Positions 25,328 through 32,325 of a stretch of DNA of 32,325 nt are shown here, in pieces. The stretch is from Anaerolineales bacterium (GTDB lineage Bacteria; Chloroflexota; Anaerolineae; Anaerolineales; UBA11858). A program made the translations under genes and the position numbers. The notes beneath the pieces are model-generated. The model ran no database searches and had not been told where the DNA came from. It saw only the letters and a program-made list of their open reading frames with translations. Location of the stretch: the NCBI GenBank assembly GCA_021161345.1, contig JAGHAU010000265.1:1-32325 (forward strand). Reading direction: 5' to 3'. Position 1 is the stretch's first letter, and every line of letters starts with the position of its first letter.

Positions 25328-26200
25328 TTAGGGGTTTTGCAAGGTGACTGTTCCGGCTTTGGTTTCAATTATAAAGTTCAGTCTTGGGCCCTGGCCTTCC
25401 AGGTAATATTCATTCCCTTCTTGTTGCCAGTCCCCAGATAGGATTACCTTGGATAATGGACCTTCAATATTGACCCTGGCTGGCACTCCATCCGGAACAC
25501 TGATCACCAACCGACTGAGCCCGGTTTCAATGAAAATCGAAGCATCTCGCTGCAGCAAACCCGAAAAATCCAGGTTGTAATTCCCAGCGCCGCTTTGAAA
25601 GATCATGGTCTGGAAATTGGCATTGGCCAATTTGTTCATGGTGATGTTCGAGGCTCCTGTTTCATACCGGAATGCGTTCATGGGGGTGGTGTTTGGTGTA
25701 GAAAATTTCAGTTTTACATTCGCTGCCCCATCTGCAATGTGCAAATCGGTAATAGCCAAACCACCAAATTCAAAATCACCACTGTACCCACCGGCTTTGA
25801 TATTCAATTCAATGGGGTGGTTCTTAATTGCGATACTCCAATCGTTTTTGATGGTCTCATTGATTGTTGGTATAGCATTCAATTTCAGGTTGCCTTGTTT
25901 CAAAGAGACCCCGTTTTCGTCGATCGTTACTTCGGGTTTGAAATCAGACACATTATAGGTCGCTGTACCAGAGAGCAGGTCATCTCCTGGATTGGGAAGC
26001 AAAGTCATTTTACCGGCACCAAATGACAGATTGATGTCCAGAGGTGTGGGGGCATCTGGGATCGCTACCTGGATGTAATCGGTCACAGAGGGACCGGTTT
26101 TCTGTTCTGTGTTAAATGGAAGTTCAATGTTGATCCCACATCCAGCAAGGGGAATCGCCAATAAGATGAACACAAGAATACTTCGTATAGACACTTTCAT
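25328..26200 (-). CDS. Lipoprotein with DUF4097/toast-rack-like beta-repeat domain
   Basis: Lipobox LLAIPLAGCGINIE; repetitive short beta-strand pattern (SGDFEFGGLAITDLHIADGAANVKLKFSTPN..). Confidence 0.65.
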   Translation of the reverse strand: MKVSIRSILVFILLAIPLAGCGINIELPFNTEQKTGPSVTDYIQVAIPDAPTPLDINLSFGAGKMTLLPNPGDDLLSGTATYNVSDFKPEVTIDENGVSLKQGNLKLNAIPTINETIKNDWSIAIKNHPIELNIKAGGYSGDFEFGGLAITDLHIADGAANVKLKFSTPNTTPMNAFRYETGASNITMNKLANANFQTMIFQSGAGNYNLDFSGLLQRDASIFIETGLSRLVISVPDGVPARVNIEGPLSKVILSGDWQQEGNEYYLEGQGPRLNFIIETKAGTVTLQNP

Positions 26201-26262
26201 AACAAAACTCCTCAGCTTTTTCGCTGATATTGGTTTTTATATCAGATTTAACAGTGCAGGAT

Positions 26263-26904
26263 TCATTCCAAAGAGAAGATAGGTTCCTGATCCCCCAAAA
26301 CAGGTTCAGGTTTTGTAATATGGACCTGGATATAGGCCATCATACAGGCAGGGATCTCGCGGATATTCCAATAACCTTCTTCGCGATAAGGCCGCAGATC
26401 AGCAGAGACTCCAACGGTTTCCAATCCGAGGGCTTTGCAGGTATATAGAGCCCTCGATAAATGAAAATTCTGGGTAACCAGGATAACATCGTCGAGTAAA
26501 AATATATCCCTGGCCCGGTAGCAGGTATCATAGGTTCTGCGTCCGGCATAATCCAGTACGATATCTTCTTCCGGCATGCCAAGTTCCAGGGCATAGGCTT
26601 TCATTGCCCCCGGTTCATTGTAGTTGATGAAACGGTTATCTCCGCTCATCAGAACTTTTTCAACCTTTCCGGCCTTGTAGAGGAGAACTGCTGTTTCCAC
26701 GCGGTCCCTTAATACCGTTGTAGGGCCGCCAGAAGAGGTTAGCCCTGCGCCAAACACAACAGCTGCCCTAGTTGGAGAAACATCTTCTACTGAGTAAATC
26801 TTTTTGCCTGCCTGCTGCACCATAATAACGCGTGGGGCACCAATCAGGATGATTATTATCAGCAGCAGTAGGTAAAGGATCATTTTTCTTCTTTTCTTAA
26901 ACAC
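26263..26904 (-). CDS. SanA/YdcF-family (DUF218) membrane-anchored protein
   Basis: AAVVFGAGLTSSGGPTTVLRDRVETAVLLYKAGKVEKVLMSGDNRFINYNEPGAMKAYALELGMPEEDIVLDYAGRRTYDTCYRA. Confidence 0.9.
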   Translation of the reverse strand: MFKKRRKMILYLLLLIIIILIGAPRVIMVQQAGKKIYSVEDVSPTRAAVVFGAGLTSSGGPTTVLRDRVETAVLLYKAGKVEKVLMSGDNRFINYNEPGAMKAYALELGMPEEDIVLDYAGRRTYDTCYRARDIFLLDDVILVTQNFHLSRALYTCKALGLETVGVSADLRPYREEGYWNIREIPACMMAYIQVHITKPEPVLGDQEPIFSLE

Positions 26905-27016
26905 GTGCGAATTGTACCATGAGAGGGTTTTTCAGCAGGAAATATAACCAAATCTAAATTTGGATGAAAATGGGAAATTATTTTGGAAAGAGCGCTGCCT
27001 TAAATAATAATGGGAA

Positions 27017-28201
27017 TTAGCTATTCTGTTCGTAATAGGCTTTGATCGCTTCCTGGTAGACCTGCTGAATGGGGATCTTATTTTCTCGGGCCAACTTCTG
27101 ACAATCTTCGAACTCTGGAGAAGCCTTTTGATATGGAGTCCCTTCTCCAGCAACCTTTATTCTTACCTTACCAAATGCAGTTGAGATCTCCTGGATAATC
27201 CTGGGCAGTGAATACCTGTCAACCACCGTTTGCCTGACACCCAGTGTGCTGGTTTCCTGAAAAAGGATTTCCCGCAAATTCTCAGCATTTTGGACTTGTG
27301 CAAGGACCTGGATTTGGGTACCTGGACGATTCTTTTTCATTTGAACTGGAACCAGACAAACATCCAGTGCTCCCGCTATAAATAACGAATCCATCACATA
27401 GGGATAGATCTCAGGATTTAAGTCATCCAAATTGCTTTCTAATAGGATCAATTCTTCTTTTAGCTGATTTCCTTTTTCCTCTGTTTCGCCTGTTTCGCCG
27501 ATCAGCACTCGAAGCAAGTTTGGGATTGGCAGATCACGGGTTCCAGCTCCGTATCCCACCATATCAACCTTCATCTCCGGGGGAGGGGAATAATCATCCA
27601 CCAGCTCAGCCAGTAAGGCGGCGCCAGTTGGTGTGATCAGTTCAGCCTTGATCTCAGTTTGACGGACCGGTAAACCTTTTAATAATCCCATGGTAGCTGG
27701 GGCCGGCAGGGGGATCTGTCCGTGAGCGCCTTTGATGAATCCGCTGCCAAGTGGAATCGGAGAGGCATATATGTGAGACACACCCAGGTAGTCGAGAGCC
27801 AGCAAAGCCCCTGTGACATCAACTATCGTGTCCGTACCGCCCAGTTCGTGGAGATGGATCTGATCCACCGGTATATTATGTATACCTGCTTCCACAGAAG
27901 CGATATTCCGGAAGATTTTAATGGCTCTTTTTTGGATCGATCCAGGAAGGGAACTTTTTTGGATCACTTCAAGGATTTCTTTCAAATGTCGTTCAGGTGG
28001 TTGTTCACCTACCAGGATATCTACTTTGGTAGCCTTGAAACCATTTTTACTTATTGATCCAGCCTTTAATTCGAATTCATTTAATTTCAAACCAGCTAGC
28101 ATCTCTGCCAATTTTTCGGCTGGCACACCAGCATCAATTAATGCTCCCAGGATCATATCACCACTTGCGCCGCCGATCAGATCAAAGTAAAGGACTTTCA
28201 T
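27017..28201 (-). CDS. larC: Nickel-pincer cofactor biosynthesis protein LarC (single uninterrupted ORF)
   Basis: MKVLYFDLIGGASGDMILGALIDAGVP, HLHELGGTDTIVDVTGA, ELITPTGAALLAEL, LESNLDDLNPE. Confidence 0.94.
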   Translation of the reverse strand: MKVLYFDLIGGASGDMILGALIDAGVPAEKLAEMLAGLKLNEFELKAGSISKNGFKATKVDILVGEQPPERHLKEILEVIQKSSLPGSIQKRAIKIFRNIASVEAGIHNIPVDQIHLHELGGTDTIVDVTGALLALDYLGVSHIYASPIPLGSGFIKGAHGQIPLPAPATMGLLKGLPVRQTEIKAELITPTGAALLAELVDDYSPPPEMKVDMVGYGAGTRDLPIPNLLRVLIGETGETEEKGNQLKEELILLESNLDDLNPEIYPYVMDSLFIAGALDVCLVPVQMKKNRPGTQIQVLAQVQNAENLREILFQETSTLGVRQTVVDRYSLPRIIQEISTAFGKVRIKVAGEGTPYQKASPEFEDCQKLARENKIPIQQVYQEAIKAYYEQNS

Positions 28202-28965
28202 TTACCAATTCTCCTCAATATCGAATGAGCATATACTGCAGCACCAAATCCATTATCAATATTAACCACAGCGATCCCTGGGGCGCAGGCGTTTAACATA
28301 GCCAGCAAAGCAGAAATGCCCTGGAAATTTGCGCCATACCCGACGGAAGTCGGCACACCAATAACCGGGCAGGAGACCAGGCCGCCCACAACGCTCGTGA
28401 GAGCTCCTTCCATTCCGGCCACACTGATGATCACATCTGCTTCACTCAGCAGCGCGTGCTGGTCAAAAAGGCGATGTACTCCTGATACACCGATATCATA
28501 AGCCCGGATCACGCGGCTGCCCAGGAATTCCAGGGTTATCGCGGCTTCTTCAGCGACTGGCTGGTCAGCGGTGCCGCCTGAGACTACCATTCCATACGGA
28601 GCATCCTTTCCGGCTTGTGGAAGCTCTCCCCTGGAGAGTTGCAGCAACCTTGACATTGGATCATAGTCGGCTTCTGGTAATCCCTTTTGAACTATATTAG
28701 CGGCATCGGGGGAAAGCCTGGTTCCCAGCACATGATCATGGTGTTCCCAGAGTTTTTTCATAATAATTATGATCTGCTCTGGAGTTTTATTTTGGCAAAA
28801 GACCACTTCGGGAAGACCCTGCCGGAGATCGCGATGAAGATCCAATCGTGCGAATCCCAGGTTCTCAAAAGGTAAAGACTCGAGGCGTTTTAACGCTTCC
28901 GCCACAGTCACTTCCCCTGTTTTGACATCGGAAAGTAGTTCTTCCAGTTTAATTTGATCCATCAT
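28198..28965 (-). CDS. larB: Pyridinium-3,5-biscarboxylic acid mononucleotide synthase LarB
   Basis: GFARLDLHRDLRQGLPEVVFCQNKTPEQ...VVSGGTADQPVAEEAAITLEFLG...VAGMEGALTSVVGGLVSCPVIGVPTSVGYGANFQG. Confidence 0.94.
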   Translation of the reverse strand: MMDQIKLEELLSDVKTGEVTVAEALKRLESLPFENLGFARLDLHRDLRQGLPEVVFCQNKTPEQIIIIMKKLWEHHDHVLGTRLSPDAANIVQKGLPEADYDPMSRLLQLSRGELPQAGKDAPYGMVVSGGTADQPVAEEAAITLEFLGSRVIRAYDIGVSGVHRLFDQHALLSEADVIISVAGMEGALTSVVGGLVSCPVIGVPTSVGYGANFQGISALLAMLNACAPGIAVVNIDNGFGAAVYAHSILRRIGK

Positions 28966-29758
28966 TCTTTAATCCTTCATTTAAGCTGCCGGACCTGAAC
29001 CCACGAATATCTAGAGTAATATAAGAATACCCTATCTCTTTCAGATTCTGGGTGATCTGTTCCCTTTTCAAAAGCACTTTGTCAAAATCTTCCGGCAGTA
29101 CTTCTATGCGCGCTATATCACCGTGATGGCGGACTCGCAGCTGCCGGAAACCAAGCTGAAGAAGGAACTCCTCAGCTTTTTCAATTTTTATTAAGGCATC
29201 GGATGTGATCACCATGCCATATGGGATCCGGGATGCCAGGCAGGCGGAAGAAGGTTTATCCCAATTGGGTAAATCCATTTCTTTCGCCAGTAATCGGATC
29301 TCGGCTTTTAATAATCCAACCTCCTGAAGAGGGCTGCGAATTCCTTGTTCCTGTACAGCCCTGTGCCCGGGCCGAAAGTCACTGAGATCATCAGCATTGC
29401 TGCCGTCCAGGATAGTATGAAAATCATGTTGAGCAGCATATTTACGCAGCATTCGATAGCGATGATCTTTACATACATAACAACGTTGATCAGAATTGAC
29501 GTAATATTCTGGAAGATCGATCTCATCACTCGCCATTTCAAGCAACTCTATTCCAATCAAGGCGGCGATCTCCCGGGCTTCCTGGAGTTCACGAGCAGGC
29601 AGGGTAGGAGAGGTAACGATGACTGCCTTAACTTTCTCCCCCAGGATATCCCAGGCAAGTTTGGCTAGGAGTGAGCTGTCCACACCGCCGGAGTAGGCTA
29701 CCAGGGCATTGTCTGTTTTTGAAAGTTCATTTTGCAGGGATTCCAGCTTCTTTTTCAT
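28949..29758 (-). CDS. larE: ATP-dependent sulfur transferase LarE (three-cysteine type)
   Basis: NALVAYSGGVDSSLLAKLAWDILGEKVKAVIVTSPTLPARE; RCYVCK; DGSNADDLSDFRPG; DKPSSACLASRIPYG. Start 29758 preferred over 29800 because the extension overlaps the terminator hairpin. Confidence 0.93.
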   Translation of the reverse strand: MKKKLESLQNELSKTDNALVAYSGGVDSSLLAKLAWDILGEKVKAVIVTSPTLPARELQEAREIAALIGIELLEMASDEIDLPEYYVNSDQRCYVCKDHRYRMLRKYAAQHDFHTILDGSNADDLSDFRPGHRAVQEQGIRSPLQEVGLLKAEIRLLAKEMDLPNWDKPSSACLASRIPYGMVITSDALIKIEKAEEFLLQLGFRQLRVRHHGDIARIEVLPEDFDKVLLKREQITQNLKEIGYSYITLDIRGFRSGSLNEGLKNDGSN

Positions 29759-29783
29759 GTCACCTAGTCTACCATTAAGTAAA

Positions 29784-29812
29784 CATCCCGGAACTTTCAA
29801 AGATCCGGGATG
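29784..29812 (-). terminator. Hairpin downstream of phnE-like gene, probable weak terminator
   Basis: CATCCCGGA-N11-TCCGGGATG perfect 9-bp stem; followed on the minus strand by TTTACTTAA. Confidence 0.5.
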
Positions 29813-29840
29813 AGTGTATTAGGAGGAGGGATACTGTTCC

Positions 29841-31664
29841 CTAAACCATGCGTTCCCTGACGACGGAGCTGACATAATCCATTGTGGCAACTACAATTGC
29901 GATTGCCACCATCTGGACACTGGCTGCCCGATAAGCCAGCAGGTTGATATTCTGCTGGAGCAGGAAACCGATCCCACCGCCGCCTACAAAACCGATGATT
30001 GTGGACATGCGAACGTTGATATCCCAGCGGTACATGGTGAAGGAGATATAGGGTGAAACAATTTGGGGAACAATTGCATACACAATGGTCTGCAATCGAT
30101 TTGCGCCAGTGGCCTGGACAGCTTCCAGCGGTCCGGGCAGGATGCTTTCTACCTGCTCAGAATAAAGTTTCGCAAGAGCTGCCACGGTATGGAGCGCCAA
30201 GGCTAAAGACCCAGCAAAAGGGCCAATGCCAACCCAGATCACAAATACAATGGCCATTACCAGTGCTTCTACAGATCGGGTCCCATTGAGAATAGTGCGG
30301 GTGATGAAATAAATTATCATTCCTGTTGGCAAGGGTTGTTTGGGTTTGACTATCAACGCCAGTACAAGGCCGATGACAGCGCCTATGCCTGCAGGCCAGT
30401 AGAGTGTCTTGGAAAGATTATCGATCTGATAGAGCCAATTGATACCGGTGCCAATCAATGCAAATAAACTCGCACCAGCAACTGTGGTCCCAATGATATT
30501 TACCATTCTAACTACATCGGAAGGAGATTTATCGCTGATGTTTTGCCCGATCTTGCCAAAAGTACCACCAACAACCGCTCCTAATCCGAGTGCCACAAAA
30601 ACTGGGATGATCAAGGTGGCGGCTTCTCCCATTTGATAGAGGAAATTGCCGATAAATCCAAACGGACCCAGTGGTTCGACCAGAGCTAGGCCGATCGATC
30701 TGGATAAAGTCTCAACGAATAACATTACAGCTACTCCAGCAAGTCCAGCTGCAACATAAGCTAGTATCTTGATGATATCCATGATATCGAATCCTGGCTT
30801 TTTATCGTCAGCTTTTAGAACCCACTGAACGATCACTATTACCAAAACGATACATATCATCAGACCTATAGCAGCTTTACCCGGACTTTCCAGGTAAGGA
30901 ATGAGAAGTTGCCGGGCAAATACTGCGGTTTTTAATCCCAGGTAGATACCAATAGGCCAGCCAACGATCGAAAAGGCAATGCTGGTTAACGGGCTATTAT
31001 TCTCTGCCATCAAGTTGCGGGCTGCTATGAAGCTGACAGGAATTGCCAAGGCAGTACCGATAGTCGTAGCGAGCAAAGCCATGAAGACAGTCTCAAGGAT
31101 TTTGTCCCAGGTGACCTTGGCGGTGTCAGTTAACATAGGGCTGCCCACTTTATTTCGAATGGTGGCAATAATTTGCTGGGCTTCAGCGATGGGCTGCCTG
31201 GTTGGAAGCTCGACATCCAGCTGGAATTCCCCATTTGAATCTGAAGAGAAATTCCCCAGGGGCTTTTTTACACCACTGGTAGTATAAAAATCCACCGGGC
31301 CTTTCGTATCGGGAGGGAAGTTTTTTCCTGTGATATGAACGATCTCCTGTGGGGAAGCGCAGTAGGCGCTTGCCAGCATATAGGGCTGGCTATGATCTAG
31401 ATCAGGTGCAGAGATTTCCTCCCCTTCAGGGCAGGGTAGATAAAATGGGATTTCTACAACGGTTACATCATAATCATATTCAATAATATCTGGCCTAACG
31501 AGAGCTCGAATAACCCTTTTCAATGAGGTCAGGCGGTCTACAGATCGGGTAGTTTCAAAGTTAACATCGGTAACCTTTACGCCATAGGCGAATACAACAA
31601 TCACAAGGACTACTCCTAGAGCGATGCCAAGCGACCGTAATAGAGATGGTTTTTTATTATTCAT
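29841..31664 (-). CDS. PhnE-family phosphonate-type ABC permease, enlarged
   Basis: ALLATTIGTALAIPVSFIAARNLM and RTILNGTRSVEALVMAIVFVIWVGIGPFAGSLALALHTVAALAKLYSEQVE...VQATGANRLQTIVYAIVPQ match PhnE; 607 aa instead of about 260-290. Confidence 0.88.
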   Translation of the reverse strand: MNNKKPSLLRSLGIALGVVLVIVVFAYGVKVTDVNFETTRSVDRLTSLKRVIRALVRPDIIEYDYDVTVVEIPFYLPCPEGEEISAPDLDHSQPYMLASAYCASPQEIVHITGKNFPPDTKGPVDFYTTSGVKKPLGNFSSDSNGEFQLDVELPTRQPIAEAQQIIATIRNKVGSPMLTDTAKVTWDKILETVFMALLATTIGTALAIPVSFIAARNLMAENNSPLTSIAFSIVGWPIGIYLGLKTAVFARQLLIPYLESPGKAAIGLMICIVLVIVIVQWVLKADDKKPGFDIMDIIKILAYVAAGLAGVAVMLFVETLSRSIGLALVEPLGPFGFIGNFLYQMGEAATLIIPVFVALGLGAVVGGTFGKIGQNISDKSPSDVVRMVNIIGTTVAGASLFALIGTGINWLYQIDNLSKTLYWPAGIGAVIGLVLALIVKPKQPLPTGMIIYFITRTILNGTRSVEALVMAIVFVIWVGIGPFAGSLALALHTVAALAKLYSEQVESILPGPLEAVQATGANRLQTIVYAIVPQIVSPYISFTMYRWDINVRMSTIIGFVGGGGIGFLLQQNINLLAYRAASVQMVAIAIVVATMDYVSSVVRERMV

Positions 31665-31668
31665 ATAA

Positions 31669-32325
31669 TTAACCTACCCGTTCAGCTTCTTTGCCGTAGA
31701 TTTCTTTAAACTTCTCATCGTCGATATCTTGTGGAGGTCCATCAAACATCAACTTTCCATCGTTGAGGGCGATAGCCCGATCTGCATAGCGGTGTACCAG
31801 ATCCAGGAAGTGCAGACTGCATAAAACCATCGCACCGTCTTCCTGGTTGATAGTTTCCAGATACTGCATGATGCTGTGGGCCAGGACAGGATCAAGGCTG
31901 GCGACTGGTTCGTCGGCCAGAATGATGTCAGGTTCCTGCACCATTGCTCTGGCTATACCAACGCGCTGCTGCTGTCCACCGCTGAGTTCGTCTGCTCTTT
32001 TATAGGCCTGGTCAGCTATGCTAACCCGGTCCAATTGCTTCATGGCCATATCGCGATCACTTTTTGGAAAATGATTCAGCAAACTCATTGCTGGATTAAC
32101 GTATCCCAGTCTGCCTGCCAGCACGTTGGTGATCACCTTGGATCTTGAGACAAGATTAAAGTGCTGGAAGATCATGCCGATCTTGCGGCGGATGCGCAGC
32201 ATTTCGTCCTGGCTGGCGGCAGTGATATCTTGTCCATTCCAGATGATCTGCCCTTCTGTGGGTTCGATCAATCGGTTGATGCAGCGCAGCAGGGTTGATT
32301 TGCCGGATCCACTGAGGCCGATCAC
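31669..32325 (-). CDS. PhnC-family phosphonate-type ABC ATP-binding protein, partial at right edge
   Basis: GLSGSGKSTLLRCINRL, MIFQHFNLVSRSKVITNVLAGRLGY, LSGGQQQRVGIARAMVQEPDIILADEPVASLD. The true start lies beyond base 32325. Confidence 0.93.
   Translation of the reverse strand: MIGLSGSGKSTLLRCINRLIEPTEGQIIWNGQDITAASQDEMLRIRRKIGMIFQHFNLVSRSKVITNVLAGRLGYVNPAMSLLNHFPKSDRDMAMKQLDRVSIADQAYKRADELSGGQQQRVGIARAMVQEPDIILADEPVASLDPVLAHSIMQYLETINQEDGAMVLCSLHFLDLVHRYADRAIALNDGKLMFDGPPQDIDDEKFKEIYGKEAERVG

Noticed and set aside
1-32325. CRISPR arrays, rRNA, tRNA genes, transposases
   Set aside because: No regularly spaced repeats, RNA-gene signatures or transposase motifs were recognised on reading; a tRNAscan/Infernal run would be needed to be sure.

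Overview
This is a bacterial window of about 32 kb. Gene content and style resemble Chloroflexota/Anaerolineae, but the taxon is inferred and not proven. From left to right it contains:
(1) A minus-strand octaheme c-type cytochrome running off the left edge. It is absent from the supplied ORF track because its stop lies outside the window.
(2) A frameshifted rhodanese remnant and a LysR regulator.
(3) A compact minus-strand sulfur/electron-transfer locus (about 2.76-10.82 kb): ArsR - TusA - degenerate MvhD-like - HdrA/QmoA-like - HdrA/QmoB-like - small winged-helix-like protein - QmoC-like (HdrC+HdrE) - DsrE - TusA/YeeD-like - YeeE/TsuA-like - DsrE. No HdrB, AprAB, DsrAB or LbpA is visible. 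This is the best candidate for an under-described system.
(4) An SDR and a complete liv-type ABC operon with a long leader and an internal hairpin.
(5) A CinA-like domain protein, a pair of half-size permeases, and a REC-CpaE-like / sirtuin / GAF-histidine-kinase gene set.
(6) tilS (possibly leaderless), a degenerate tyrosine-recombinase-like protein, a DUF4097-like lipoprotein and a SanA/DUF218 protein.
(7) larE-larB-larC for the nickel-pincer cofactor.
(8) An unusually enlarged PhnE-like permease with a PhnC-like ATPase cut by the right edge.
No rRNA, tRNA, CRISPR or transposase was recognised.
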